Positions 1-12,600 of a stretch of DNA of 64,000 bases are shown in pieces. Every line of letters begins with the position of its first letter. Within the stretch, counting starts at the first letter, position 1. Both the position numbers and the translations under genes were made by a program. The notes below the pieces were generated by a model, which did no database searches, had not been told where the DNA came from, and worked only from the letters and a program-made list of their open reading frames with translations. The stretch is from positions 49,589-113,588 of the forward strand of contig JAKSYS010000122.1 in NCBI GenBank assembly GCA_022925895.1. The letters are read 5' to 3'. The DNA comes from Fragilaria crotonensis. Its lineage: Eukaryota > Bacillariophyta > Fragilariophyceae > Fragilariales > Fragilariaceae.

Positions 1-993
1 ACTATTAGCTAGTTACTAGTACCTGCCCGGTACACAGTAGCTCATAGTACGAGTGCAAGTAATTGTGCCAGGTCTATGCATATGCGACCTACTACATCTA
101 TGTATGTGTACTGTACTGATTAGGAGGTCCGTCCATGGTACTAATCCGCCACCGCCAGTAGGAGTCCAAACACCAAGGGGAAGAGATAGTCGGACGTCGG
201 ACCACCGGTAGCACATGAGTACATATCGTACGTGTATACATGCGTATCGATGCATAGCAGACGAATCCTTCAAAAAATTACAAACCGTGCATATCATTTT
301 TCGAGTTTTGCCTGCCACTGTTGAGTGGTTCAGTGACGTTTCGATTTTCAGGAGTGAGTCGCACGTCCTCGTCGACCGTTTGCCATTTGGCTGGTTGGTT
401 AAGGTGTTGTCCTCTCTATCAGCCATATCTCTGTCGCTGCTGCTTGCATGCGAGTACATGCTATTCTATGCATACCAGTACAGTAAGCTGAGGATCGTAG
501 CTCGTACCTCTCGAATGAATGCCATTTGTGAGATTTGCATGCACTTGGAGCATGTATAATAGAGAAAGGACAGTGCTATAGTCCAGAACTAGATTACCTT
601 GCAGTCGGTTGCTGGGACCTGGTACTACTCGAGTTAAGTACAGTCCGTCAGTTATTTCCGCAATCCGAAGTACACTCCTCGATTTTTAGCTAGAAGTAGC
701 AACAGGTAGTAGTACAATACTAGGTGAAGCAATAGTCATTCTTATATCATAGTCAATCGTACATCACATAAGAATGAAGTCGAGTAGATATGAACCAACC
801 TACTTTTATTAAAATCAAGAATCCTAGCTGTAGTTATATTTCTTAGGCAATTATAGTAGTGCTCTACTGTAAACAGGTTTGGAAGCTTTTTCCCGACAGC
901 AAACCGAGAAGGAACTAGCGAGAGAGGGTTTGTCTTTCAACGTACTCATCAACACACACACCCCACGCCCACACTCACATACTTAATACTTAG
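1..993. other. Non-coding, GTAC-rich intergenic sequence
   Basis: No convincing gene. Short open frames exist on both strands but their translations show no domain and include runs made from the palindromic words GTAC, CTAGT and CCGGTA. The stretch beside the downstream gene (about 945-990) holds a CA-rich tract that is probably its 3' untranslated region. Confidence 0.6.
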
Positions 994-1659
994 CTACTCT
1001 TGGCAGCCTTGGCCTTGGCGACTGCACTGCTGAGCCTCCTTGGCCTTGTCCGAAAGCTTGTATTCCTCGTTGAGTTCACCAGCCTTCTTGACCGCCTTCT
1101 CGACCAAATCGCCAATGACACCAAGGGCGGTGGTACCAGCACCGACAAGGTCGTATTCGTCGTTAATCTCGGCAATCTTGCTCGTGGTGGTGGCCAAGGC
1201 CGATTCCACCTTCTCAATGGTTGCCGGATCAACCGAACCCTGAGCTTTCAACTTGGTCAAGGAATCTTCCAAAGAAGCTTTGGCCTTGGTAAGAATCTCG
1301 TACTTGGAATCCAACTGGGTCAAGTAGTTGTAAACTTGGATGGATGTCTTGGAGATTCCAGAGATGACTTCGGCGACGTCATTGTCCAACTTGGAGGCGT
1401 AGTTGGCAGCGGCAGCTCCGACAGCTCCCAGGACAGGTCCACCAATCAGGAATCCAGCAGCGCCACCGAGGATGCCAGCCGTGAATTCCACAGTCTCCTC
1501 CTTGATTGGCACCAGCTTTCCTCCAGAAGAAGAAGAAGAAGCAGGTGCGTCCTCGTCACTCATTCGAACGACAAAGGCCTTTCTTTGCACTGACGCAGCT
1601 GGTGCGAATGCAGACGCAGAACTGATGAGAAGGAGGGGAACGATGGGAGAGAGCTTCAT
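994..1659 (-). CDS. Plastid-targeted protein of unknown function (ASA-FAP bipartite leader)
   Basis: A 221-residue protein. It opens with a signal peptide (MKLSPIVPLLLISSASA) followed at once by FAPAAS. The ASA-FAP junction with Phe at +1 is the diatom signature for import into the complex plastid, and the next residues are Ser/Arg-rich like a transit peptide. The mature part has a Gly/Ala-rich hydrophobic stretch at about residues 60-88 (one or two membrane-associated helices), then charged helices (about 90-210) with coiled-coil character. The start is the only ATG giving a signal peptide. The last 16 codons read QQCSRQGQGCQE and look like a shifted frame: removing one base there gives an Ala/Lys tail (AVAKAKAAKSS). 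No enzyme motif is seen; a thylakoid- or envelope-associated structural protein is an inference. Confidence 0.8.
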   Translation of the reverse strand: MKLSPIVPLLLISSASAFAPAASVQRKAFVVRMSDEDAPASSSSSGGKLVPIKEETVEFTAGILGGAAGFLIGGPVLGAVGAAAANYASKLDNDVAEVISGISKTSIQVYNYLTQLDSKYEILTKAKASLEDSLTKLKAQGSVDPATIEKVESALATTTSKIAEINDEYDLVGAGTTALGVIGDLVEKAVKKAGELNEEYKLSDKAKEAQQCSRQGQGCQE

Positions 1660-4099
1660 GGTAACAGTGCCTGTGATGAAGAGGACAAACGACAGAAGAG
1701 AAGTGACTAGTTACGATGGCTCGAGACAAGGAGCAAAAGCAAACGGGGACGGAGGTGTGCAAGAGAGGCAGAGAATGCCACACACGTCTTCTCTCAAACA
1801 CACACACACACCACCACGCGTGTGCGCGGCATTGATCCGGTAGACTGTATGTCATAGTCTACCGGTAGGATACGTATGGTGCTTGGTCAGATTTTCAAGA
1901 TGCGAACCACACAACCATCCAACAAAATGCAACTCGCGAAAGATACGCTGCCGATGACGAATGGCGGTTTTCAGAACGGATTTCCTGTAGAATGTACGTA
2001 ACAATCTAGTATCGATATGTTTTCGGCCAGATCTTCCACTTGCCATTTTGTTGAACGTTGAACCTCCGACGTTGCAAAGATTCAAGATACCAGGTACTGC
2101 ACTATTTGAAAATGAGTTTGGAATCCGGAATCACACAAAAGGAAGCCATACTATGGCTTGTTGGTGATTACTACAGTAGCCTTCAACTCAGTCTACATCG
2201 CTGGGGTACAAGTACAGGGAGTGCTGGGAGTATTCCAGACTCCGGACTCCAGACCCTGGAGTACTCGGAGTAGATTCCAGATTCCACTAAAACAACATGC
2301 CTGTCATTCGTCAGGAACGAGTCAGACTTCGTCTCGTGTTCGTATCACGAATTCGGAGGGCACGAACATTCCTGGTATTGTAGTTAACGACACACGCACA
2401 TCATTCACCCAGGGGAGCACAGGGGAGCAAACACTTTCCTCTGAGCTGGGCACTGGGACTAGAGTGTAGTAGTATGAACAGGGCGCCAAGGCAGTACGGT
2501 TGGCAGAATACTTCAAGGATGGACAGCAGTGAATCATCAAAGCTTTCGTTTGCCAAGCAGCTGGGAAAACACCTTTTTGGGGCTCCTAGGCTCTTTTAAT
2601 GCATTAAAATACATTTAATATTGGGTGTTTTTTTTAACACCTTCTTTCCTGTTGCTATTCATTCATTCATACTGTAGTCCAGTGCTCTTTGTCATACTTG
2701 AGTGTTGCTTTTGTTGAAGTTATTGCCAAAACTAGATACTATGTACTTGGAAGTACATTCTAATAGTGCTGCTGTTATAGGTGTGAAGAACTCAAGGGTA
2801 CTATTGACTACTATCATCATGTAAAGATGATGATTCCAGCATCGTCCTCACTATTGCGGCTCTCGCTGGAGGCATAGTACAACACTGCTTGCATGCTTTT
2901 GTCATTGTCATCAACAACACAGATGGCATTCTCCATTGAAAATTGATTGTTTTTATTTCGGCACAAGCAAGTTTCAACTGCTGCCTGGTACAGCAAGGAA
3001 TACAGAATGTCAACCTCCCTTATCATGTAGTTTACCCTAATGACTGACCCTAACCCTTATTGTCTATGGTTTGTTGATTAAAGCACCCTTTGACATTTTG
3101 CCAGGAAGTGGTCTTTATGCCAAAAATAAAACAGATAGAATTGTTGATTTATATGCCAAGGCGTGAAGCATGATCGTTTTCTTGTCCTCTTCATCGTCTA
3201 GAATCAAATTGTGTAGGTTCACACACATTTTCAAGACTCATTTCATAGCACGTCTCTTCCAAAAGCAAAAGGCAACGGAATGCTGGAAAGGTCTCATCAC
3301 TTAGCCAATGTACACGACAGTTGAAAATGCTACCGAACTGACTATTGGGTTGTCACCTCTAATAAACGCTCCGGGAATCACTGTATAGCTACCCCGCTCA
3401 GGCAGATGCAAAATCTGTGGGAGCTCGAATTATCTACTACCAAACTTTTGTACACTCACAGAGGCCGGCTACTTATCATATCATTATTGGCTTAGGTCAA
3501 AAGAAATTGGTCATGAGCATTTGTGTATTGGATTCAAGCGGCTACTTATGTTGTGGAGTACTGCTGAGAATTGGAGAGAAAGAAGATGTCATGGAGAATT
3601 TCCCTTTTTTTGGCAAAAGCGTTTTCCATCACCATTCAATAAGTGTCGCAGAAAATGAGGAGATGTCTCTTAGGAGTCTTGATTTGCTCAATAGTTGAGA
3701 CGAGGTGTGAGAATAACTTGTCATTGCATTGGCACCTTAAAAATGCTCGCTCCTTCGTTTTTAGATGCATAGGCAGAACGGGCATGATTCGAGATCCGGA
3801 TCCAAAGACGCCAGTTGTTTCTTTCTCGCCATCACAAATGGTGTTGTTGATCGTAAACGAACTTCAAATGCTTGATTCTGTGTGCAGCAACGGCCATCTG
3901 CTTAACGACAATCAAAGATAAATATTGACATTTTCAATGATGGGTAATGGCCAAGAAATTTGAAGATTTGAGCTTTCCTTGGAGACGATAACTTTTGTTG
4001 TGAGAACATCTGCGGACACATTTAGAGGAGGAGCATAAAGGGGAGGGCATCAAATGCCTTGTTCAACTGCCTTTTGAGAAAACACAATAACAAGTTTTA
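1660..4099. other. Intergenic region without a supported gene
   Basis: A (CA)n tract lies at about 1797-1816, next to the start of the plastid-protein gene and probably in its 5' region. A palindrome-rich patch (CTCCGGACTCCAGACCCTGGAG and similar) lies at 2235-2275. The rest is AT-rich with short frames that show no recognisable domain or consistent codon pattern. Part of it may belong to the decayed DDE element whose 3' end is seen at about 4.1-4.57 kb, but I could not align it. Confidence 0.5.
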
Positions 4100-4568
4100 G
4101 ATATCAAGAAAGGTGCAAGGACCAAGACTGCTGGCATAGTTTTGCTACTGATTCTAAAGTTGAAGAGGAGCCTGCTCATCTAAAAATATCTGGGGACTCA
4201 ACTCAGAGTACGACTTCAACTGACCCCAAAACTCCATGCTGCAGAGCTTGCGAGTGAAGGCAGTGTTCTTTCATTCAGTTGGGCGCTGGCAAAGCAAGTC
4301 ATGGTATCATCTCAATTCAGTGTCACAAGCACAAGGTCAAGAGAACTTCAAACGACTAGTGAGAGAATGTGCATGCCCTGCAAGTGTACGACAGCAGTGT
4401 AAAGTGAGAATTGAGAAGTTTGCATCTGGGGCAACAGCACATCATACTTGGTGCACTTGTTATCACCATCTTGATCAGCAGGAGCAACAACATCAAGAAC
4501 TCCAACCCGCTCCAGGTGACACCACAAATCATGCTCCGATTAATTGCTCACACTGTAGTAACAGTTAA
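4100..4568 (+). pseudogene. Relic of the C-terminal part of a DDE transposase
   Basis: Reading across frames gives a broken version of a transposase tail also seen twice near 52.6-54.8 kb: a PKTPC-HAAELA-EG block (like TPKCHCELAGEGIEY), then SWALAK, then in another frame ENFKRLVREC and a basic region ending in HHLDQQ. The frame must be changed at least once and there are internal stops, so this is a fossil. The match rests on the order of short motifs only; an alignment against the better copies would settle it. Confidence 0.4.
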
Positions 4569-4915
4569 AACTGTATGAAATATGTTACTGGCCCTTCTGA
4601 AATTTGGCATACCAATAGCGACCAAGGGCCCTCATGACTTTTCCGGATGTCTCGACCATTTCAGGTTAGGCACTCTATGTTGATTTATGCATCTGTATAA
4701 TTATCGATGTCGTGTTTACTTACTTCTTACTGGTTTACTATTTAATCTGAATTATTTGTAACGTCATGTAAACAGTTTTTGCGTAAGTAAATTCTTTCAG
4801 ATGGATAACGTCTTTTCTTATGAAGTGCTGGTCTGTTACATAATAGAGACCATCGCACCCTTCTCGAGTTCACCTCCAACAAGGAGAACGTCGAAGGTGT
4901 CAGCTACTCACCATC

Positions 4916-6337
4916 ATGATCACCGCAGCAGTTCCAGCCGGCTCCTTTTCTTGGGACAGGGTTGAGCCCCATTGCGAGCAAAACGAAGTTCCAATGGCAT
5001 GTTACAGCCGAACACTCAAGGCGGATCTTCTGCCAGGTACATTTGTGCTACTGGCACCACGAAACACGAGCATTGAAACCAGAAGTCAGGATGCTTGTAT
5101 GACAGTGGCGAGAATTGTTGGTGCAGAAACCAGCCTGCCATCAAGCAGAACTTCAGTCCAAGTGAATATATTCAAGCGATTGAATGACTTTTCAGCGACA
5201 GAAGGCTTTTTGCATCCAAGATTGCTGGATGAAAATCATCTACGGCATCTAGCCGAAATTGTGCAGACACAAGAGATTCGAACAATTTCAAGTGATGAGA
5301 TAATGAACCTGGCATTCGTGTTTACCATGGCATCGCTGCAGGATACCAGCAATCTTTTCTACACTTGTCAGGGAATGACATTCGCGTTTGTAGTAAGGTA
5401 TCGGTCCCACCTCGGAAATGATCAACCGATTCTAATCAAGCTGCCGGACAACTGCTGCCTTCCTTTTCCATCAAGCTACCAAAACTCACGATACCATGAT
5501 TGTTTTCCCAGTAGGATGTGGAATAGCGTGATCTGTGTGAAGCTGGAGATGACGAGGTTACTAGGACGATATTCACACCAACAAGGACTTTATGGAAAAG
5601 AAGTCTGTCGCTTGTCAAATTTCACCGCCGAGGCATGGGGGTTTCTTCGATTACAGTTCGACAACATTTTTGATGCTGCTGGCTGTGGAGTTTCATCTCG
5701 AACCCGACGGCATAGAGTTATCGAAAGTGGGTTGGTTGTTAAAGCTGCTCAAGTTAGTAAGCGCTGCACCATTCTAAGATTCGAGACAAAGGCTCATCTT
5801 CAGCATCTCTGTTATGTTTTTGGAGAATCAACAACTGCAGGGCAGCGATGTCGACTGCCCAAAATATCAGCACCTAAAAGCCTGTGGCAGAATGACATCA
5901 TCAACGTGGTCTGTGGTTCTGATGACCACGAACCTGGCTTTAATTCCAAGACTGTTCGCGATGGCATCGATCTGGAATTTGACGGATGTAATGAATTGTT
6001 CATAACCATTCGATACAGGCGATTCACGTATTCTTCAAGAAGAGGTCTTGTTGCGACTGAGGAATGTGATCCACTGTTGTCTTCATTGATTCATCGTTGC
6101 AATCCATATCCCTGTGATCCCGAGGATGTGGTGCAGGAGGATCATCACCAAGGAATTATCATGAACGGGAGTGAGTTTGAGGATCACGACGGATGTCTCT
6201 ACCGAGTGGTAAGCATACATGCTACTTACGTTTGCGCTAAGTGTTGTTATCCGCAACACAACAACGCATTATTTGGTCGAGAAAAACAATTCGACATACA
6301 ACTTGCAAAGGTGTTGATTGAATTCAGGCTAAGATAA
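4916..6337 (+). CDS. Unknown 473-residue protein of a convergent transposon-like cassette
   Basis: An uninterrupted frame from a clear ATG with no signal peptide. I recognise no catalytic motif. Two parts look structured: an early segment (about residues 38-90) with LPGTFVLLAPRN and then VARIVG and VQVNIFKRL, which reads like a small beta-barrel of BAH/Tudor type (inference), and a Cys/His-rich C-terminus (VCAKCCYPQHNN, about residues 440-452). A GTAAGC donor-like word follows YRV near 6209, so the annotated tail could be intron read-through. The gene ends 29 bp from the end of the opposing transposase-like gene. This tail-to-tail arrangement suggests the two belong to one mobile unit, but no terminal repeats were found to prove it. 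Confidence 0.6.
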   Translation: MITAAVPAGSFSWDRVEPHCEQNEVPMACYSRTLKADLLPGTFVLLAPRNTSIETRSQDACMTVARIVGAETSLPSSRTSVQVNIFKRLNDFSATEGFLHPRLLDENHLRHLAEIVQTQEIRTISSDEIMNLAFVFTMASLQDTSNLFYTCQGMTFAFVVRYRSHLGNDQPILIKLPDNCCLPFPSSYQNSRYHDCFPSRMWNSVICVKLEMTRLLGRYSHQQGLYGKEVCRLSNFTAEAWGFLRLQFDNIFDAAGCGVSSRTRRHRVIESGLVVKAAQVSKRCTILRFETKAHLQHLCYVFGESTTAGQRCRLPKISAPKSLWQNDIINVVCGSDDHEPGFNSKTVRDGIDLEFDGCNELFITIRYRRFTYSSRRGLVATEECDPLLSSLIHRCNPYPCDPEDVVQEDHHQGIIMNGSEFEDHDGCLYRVVSIHATYVCAKCCYPQHNNALFGREKQFDIQLAKVLIEFRLR

Positions 6338-6365
6338 AATTCAGGTAGAAGTATAGTGCTTCTCG

Positions 6366-9300
6366 TTAGTCGTATACATCATCTTGTGATGATGCTTGTG
6401 TGCAGAAACCCTCGGGCATAGGATGATCTGCTGTGTATTGATGGATCACACTTTCGTCGATGCGACAAAGAAATATCATCCGCCTTTGTAACCATCGTGC
6501 TATTGGAATAAGCCGAGACTTCTTGTTGCCAGCTCCCCGAACGCCGCCACCATGACTAGTTCGTCGAAAGAAGAATGTCTTGATGAGTGAGTTCATCGCC
6601 TCCCAGCCTTGCTGCGAGAAGCGATAGAGATTCTTCCACTTGTAGAGATAGTCAGCGATGTGACCGGACCCCATCATATGAAGATAATTTGTTACACCCT
6701 CCTTTTGCCAAAGCTGAAGCCATGCCTGGTAGAATTTGTCGGCATGACTCTGATACGATGCAATCATGTCATTCGTAAAATCCTCCTTCTTTCTTAGTAG
6801 TACCATAGCAATCCTGTAATGGTTAAGTCCTGTCATCCATCGCGCTTTGCGAGCGTCATCTATCACACAAAGATCCACAATCAGATCAAGTGCATCGATG
6901 ATACGTCGAGTTCGAACATTGTCCATGGTTATGGGACCAAGCTCCTTTTTCTGGAAATCAAATGGGCACATCCATTGACACGGGTCTTCGTCTGTTCCTA
7001 ATATTGATCGATTGATTATATCTTCCATGTCTGTAACGAAACGAGTTACTCTCGTACCCTCAGCCTTGACATCATTGTATATAAGCCGCTTTTTTGCATT
7101 TGACATTCCTTCAACAAGCAGCATCGAGAGAATCTTTATGCCATTTCGATTCTCCATGTGAAGCACACACGGGAGAGTCTGCATCAGTAGAAAGTAGGCT
7201 CCTTCCTTAACCTCGCCATGAGCAATCTCTTTCGAAAGCCTAACTATCGTTGCTTCACCTTTGAGAGCAACTCTTAATCCTTCTCGCCTGATTTCCAAGC
7301 TTCCGTTGATGTCGAGCCCTCGCAGAATCAGTTCATTTGTTAGTAAACGAGAAAATGAGTGCCTCTGACTTGCGCTGTTGGGGCAAAAGTGGATGGAGGC
7401 ATTGTCGTTGACCGAACTTTCTGGTGGAGTGTCGAGTTCAATATCGTGGCGAGTAACTTTTGACTCGGCAAGAATCTCAATGAGAGCCCTCTCTAGTGTC
7501 GATACAAGTTCCTCAACTTCAGCCTGCATTGCAACAACTCTCTCGGGCGTCGCCATAGGCTTGTGATAACAAAGCCAATCTGGGTCAATGGAATGCTCGA
7601 TGCACCATCTTGTGCAACGTTCTGGGTTTGGAGTGGCTAACTCATCTGACTCCGTTGCACACCCAGTGCAAGGAAGTGTATGAATCTTTGCCGCACCACC
7701 TTTGCACAAACCCTTCCACTGTGCTGACAGGTCACAGTTGGTCATGCACGAGAAGGTAGAAATCCTGCCATCTCGGGAGGAATAGTTGCTTCATCGGCAA
7801 GATTGTCAAGAAACTTGAAAGGGAACCAAATTCAACAAAGGTTTCCTTGGTCTCCCGCCCCATCATGATCTTCAATGGAATGCAAAGGTTCCGAGACTGT
7901 GCACTCATTGTACACGGATTGTCAAGCAAAGGTCTGCATGTTATTGGACACCGAGCAGCACGGTCAGTAATCTTGATCCCCCCAGCAATGACTGAAAGAT
8001 TCTTTGACAGTGAGGCCCCATCAATTGAGGATGCGATCGATAAGCTTCGCAATTTTCCAATCGTATCCAGGTGGAATGCTTGCGTTATGCACAACATTGC
8101 CTTCCCATAATTGAACTGAACCGACTCACCCTTTTTGGTTTGCTGTAATTCGAATGGGCAATGCTCTCTTGCAAACCATTCGACAACTCCAGCCATTCGT
8201 TTAAGCTCAGACTTTGATGGTATCATTGAGCCTCGGAATCTCTTCACACCGCATGTCTCCACACGTCTCAACACTTCGATTCCTTCGTAGGAGAGCGTGC
8301 CTCCAGCGAGATCCATTTCTCGTAGGATATTGTAAGTAGTGAAGACCTTTTCTCGCAAATGTTTGCGAGCATGCCGAAGCAGATGTGGAAGATACGTGTC
8401 ATGATTCCAAACAGCTTTTGCAACTAAAGCACCGACTCGATTTGCACTCCAGCGTCGATGCTTTTGCAGGACACCATTCAAGGCTGCAAGAACTTGTTGC
8501 GTGAAGCTCTCGTTCCGACTGCTGGTGGAAAGTGCACCAACAGTAGCACCCTCATCGGTTGTCGTTGCGTTATGTTTCATTACTTTGCATTGTAGGGCTT
8601 TGACTTCTCTGACTAGCCGATCATTCCTTTCTTGCAGCAACGCAATCTTACCTTTAAGTTGTTCGACCACTAGTGCATGCTGTTGTACATTCAGCAGACT
8701 GCTCTCAACATCAGTGATAGAAGAGCCGACACCTGCTGTGGTAGTAGCTATCACATCCATCGGCATCGCATTTGTAGTTGAGCTTCAAGGATTGGTTGAT
8801 TGTCGTCGTTGTCACTTGGGTCATCGGTTGAACTTGTTGTCGTCGTGCGAGAATTGTTGTTATTGTGGTGTGCACTGCTGCCGCCATTACCTTGATCAAC
8901 TACAACAACCTCACCATCAAAACTTGATGCGAAAGAAGAATCCGATTCTTCGTTGAAGGCAACACCATAGTTTGGTACAACCCTGCGTTGCACGTTGAGT
9001 ATGGGGATCACCACTTTCCTCTTTCGTCGTATATAACAGTCTTGTTTCCGGAGTGTAGTCGGATGCGAGAAGTAGGTATGATTGGCAGTGCAACCAAACT
9101 TGAGCGAATCAATTGACACTTTATTGGTTGCATCAGGTGGGAGAGCATCCCACAAATCACAGGCATTGCAGAACATGAATCCTTGACCATGAAATGCAAA
9201 GTGACGTGTCTTTCCAAAGTCGGAGCATCGTGGTTTTCTTGTAGTACCTCGTAGAATTCGATCAGTCTTGTTGGGCGATGGGGTGCTTCCAACCCTAGCA

Positions 9301-9506
9301 GATGCACCGGGAGGAGTTGCTAATGCCTCATCATATTGAATTTGTGATCTTGTAGGTGCCCGTCTCCTTGGTGTTGTCGCATTTGCTGCATTCTGATCAT
9401 TTTCTGCCTTTCTTTTCCGGCGCTTCCTTGACGATTCGCTCCTCGCTGCTCGTCCATACGAAGCTTCCGTGTGAATAACAACATTTCCAGATCGTGTTTG
9501 AACCAT
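6366..9506 (-). pseudogene. Large transposase-like gene broken by frameshifts
   Basis: Three overlapping frames on one strand (9506-8751, 8766-7732, 7745-6366) read as one protein of about 1,060 residues. The start is the ATG at 9506 (MVQTRSGNVV); the frame is open further upstream but only with a GTG. Part 1 has a basic cluster (RKRRKRKAE) and a Cys pair (FCNACDLWD). Part 2 has a coiled coil followed by SSIDGASLSK and a conserved block ending in MMGRETKETF. Part 3 has a Cys-rich start (CTGCATESDE, CTRWC) and a C-terminal block with MMGSGHIADYL and QQGWEAMNSLIKTFFFRRT. Such GSGHI / QQGWE proteins are widespread in protists and marine invertebrates. I infer an RNase H-like transposase with acidic residues in IDGAS, a middle Asp and QQGWE. 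Frame breaks fall near 8760, 7830 and 7745; a third frame between the last two continues the protein (LFKFLDNLADEAT...). Confidence 0.6.
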
Positions 9507-9610
9507 CCCTTTTTGCGATGCCTGCTGAAGAGATTGTAACGGTACCAGAAGCGGCTTTTGGGGATGAGGGTACGAGTGGGGGAGATGATCACAATCACAC
9601 ACTTCAGAAG

Positions 9611-9627
9611 TAATCTCGTCCCATGGA
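9611..9627 (+). repeat. 17-bp target-site duplication, left copy
   Basis: TAATCTCGTCCCATGGA occurs here and again at 14505-14521, exactly bracketing the non-LTR retrotransposon. A 17-bp exact repeat at both borders is the normal footprint of target-primed insertion. Confidence 0.85.
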
Positions 9628-12600
9628 CCCCTGACAAAGCAGAATATCGAATCTCCACGATCGCGATCACTTAAGTCCGGAAACCCAGAACTGGTGGAAG
9701 CATATCATGCGGCAATGAAACAGTATTACAAGGAACATAAGATGGTGGAACGAATGCAGCAACTCTTCAGTACGCACACCACATTATCCAGATCCAAGCT
9801 TAAAAAGAAACTTGAACAATGGGATCAAGACCAAGGGCGAGCAATGGCAAACGCGAACGCATCATAACAAAGCCCGAAACCATACGCATGGTCTCCGATA
9901 CTCCGCGACGCCGGTCTTTTATACCGATACTGGAGACTGAGATATAGAGAAGAGAAACACGACGAGGACTACGCCACCACCTTCGACCGTATCGAACAAT
10001 TGGCTCAACAATCCAACACGAAGTTCGTACTGCCTCTCCGATCAGTCGCACTCACTCTGGACCAAGTAACAACGAACCTCAACAGTGCCGCAACACACTT
10101 AAGGAAATGCCAGAAGAACTCGATCGACATTCGATTTAGCAGCTACATTGACCTCCTCGCCAAATACGAGACAGACACCAACTCCGAAACCATGAAGCAA
10201 TCGAAACACAAGGCGGGAATAGTCAGAAACACAATCCGGTCAGAACAGTGCAGAACCATGTACAGCAACATCCGACAGGTCGTCAAACCAAATCTGAACA
10301 GCGGCCTTGATAAACTCATCATGCTTCCAAGACACAAACACAGCACAGAATATCCACAAAACTTTCAGCACTTCCTTTCGTCAACGGATCCAGAGGATAT
10401 CATATGGGACACAATACTCGACAAAGATACCATAAGTAACCTTCTTCGATATAATCGGAATTCTTTTCGGGCAGCTGCAGCATCTCCATGCGGACATGGA
10501 ATCATTCACAGCGGGTTATCCTTCAACAGCCTCTCGAAAGACTCGGCGGCACTTCTGTATGGAACAATACCACCACACTGGCACGGACAAGACGACATAC
10601 TACGCGAATTTTTGACCTCCTTCGCACTACCGGATGTTGTGAAGGAAAATAAGGCGATATCGATAAACATAAATGAAGATGACGTAAGCTACGGTTTTAA
10701 GAAGTGGAAAGAGACGACATCTACCTCACCGTCTGGGCGACACCTCGGACACTACAAAGCCCTAATCCGCGACCCGATCCTGCTCAAGTGCTTTACTCAG
10801 TTCATGCACATCACCGTCAACGGTGGTCTGACACTAAGGCGATGGTGCAACGCAGTCAACATCCTAATCGAGAAGGACCCAGGGCAACCAAAAATCACAC
10901 GCCTACGCATCATCCACCTCTTCGAGGCAGATTTCAACTTCTTCCTAAAGCTAATTTGGGGATCGCGCCTCGTAAAACGAGCGGTATCTATGAAACTCCT
11001 CAATGACGGGCAACACGGATCCATACCACAACGGAAGGCAACCGACCCGATCATGTTGACGCAACTAACCACCGATCTCTGTCGAGTTCTCAAACACAAC
11101 CTAGCCAGATTCGATAACGACGCAAGCGCGTGCTACGATAGGATCATCGTTGCCCTTGGAATGCTCGCGGCCCGCAGGTGCGGTATGCCAGAAACAGCAG
11201 TACAAACACATGCCGACTGTCTGAAACTCATGAAGTACACAATCAAAACTGTGCACGGCGTCTCCGCAAGCAACTACCACGGTACAACCTTTGAACCTCT
11301 ATTTGGCACAGGACAAGGAAGCGGCGCATCTCCATCAGTGTGGCTCACTCTCGTTGTTGTCCTGATGAACACCCTCGATAGAATTATACCAGAACGTATG
11401 AGCTTCCAGTCCCCGAACTCACCAGAACGACACGATCGGCTCATCGACGCGTTTGTCGATGACACCTCCCTTGGGTTTACTGACCCAGGAATGATTACTC
11501 TCGAGACAATGATAGCCAAATTGAACCATATCGCACAGACCTGGGAGAAGATACTGTTCTACTCCGGCGGCTCAATCTCTCAAAATGTTCCTGGTACACG
11601 ATGTACTGGGATTGGAAGAAAGGAAGACCACAGCTACGAATGATTCACCACGACGACCCCACTCTGATGATGGCAACTCAGGACAAACGACAGAACCTTC
11701 CACCATCCGGAGGATGGAAACTAGTGACGCCAGCAGAATACTCGGAGTATACCTTGCTCCAGATGGAAACTTCTCTGATCAACTCCGAGTTCTCAAAACA
11801 AAAGCCGACGGATTCGCCATCAGACTACGTTCCCCAAAGTTAACGCCACGCGACATCCAAACCTTCCATAAAACAATGTACTCCCCCGCGATGCGCTACG
11901 TTCTGCCATGCCTCGCCATCGACGAAGAAGAACTTGGCCCAGTACAGACACAGGTGATAACGGCGATGCTGCAAAAACTCGGCTACTCGTCCAAACTTCC
12001 AACTGCAATACGTTACGGCCCCGCGGAACTCGGAGGACTCGATCTGCTGGACCTTCGAACTGAGTTAGGAATCTCAACTCTGAAATACATGAGAAACGAG
12101 ATCTACTCAAACACAGAGGCGGGAAAACTCATGTTGCTCAACGTCAAATACTCCCAAATCGAGTCCGGCATGTCGGAGCCCATCCTGAGTATCCAGGGAT
12201 CCAATATCCTACCTGACCCCAACATGGATCACATCCATTCGCCAGTTTATATTCCAACACAACCTTACAATTTCTCTCACTGACACATTCACGGTACTTC
12301 TCAGGGGGCCTAAAGATAAATGTCTTATGAACAGGGATGCACTGACTCGGTACTCAACCCAACAAAAACACGATATCAACCTGGTCCGCTTGTACCTTCA
12401 GATTATCACGCTCTCTGACATGTCGCAACCAGACGGAATCTCCGCATGTTGCTACCACCTCAATGGAGAACGGCGACCGACACAAGTGATCCGCATCAAA
12501 ACATGGCCACGACAGGAACCACCAACAGCTCCACAAATTCGACTCTGGACACGATACATCTCAGAAAACTTTCTGCGATATTCAAATAAATGGAAAGATC

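Noticed and set aside
16-459. 147-residue minus-strand frame at the left edge
   Set aside because: Cys/His/Arg-rich translation of GTAC-type sequence without any motif.
1000-1593. 197-codon open frame antisense to the plastid-protein gene
   Set aside because: It is the shadow of a Gly/Ala/Lys-rich gene with a clear leader; its own translation has no start context or domain.
8751-8766. Programmed ribosomal frameshifting between the overlapping frames of the large transposase-like gene
   Set aside because: No slippery heptamer is evident at either overlap, and a third frame is needed near 7830-7745, so decay or errors explain it better.
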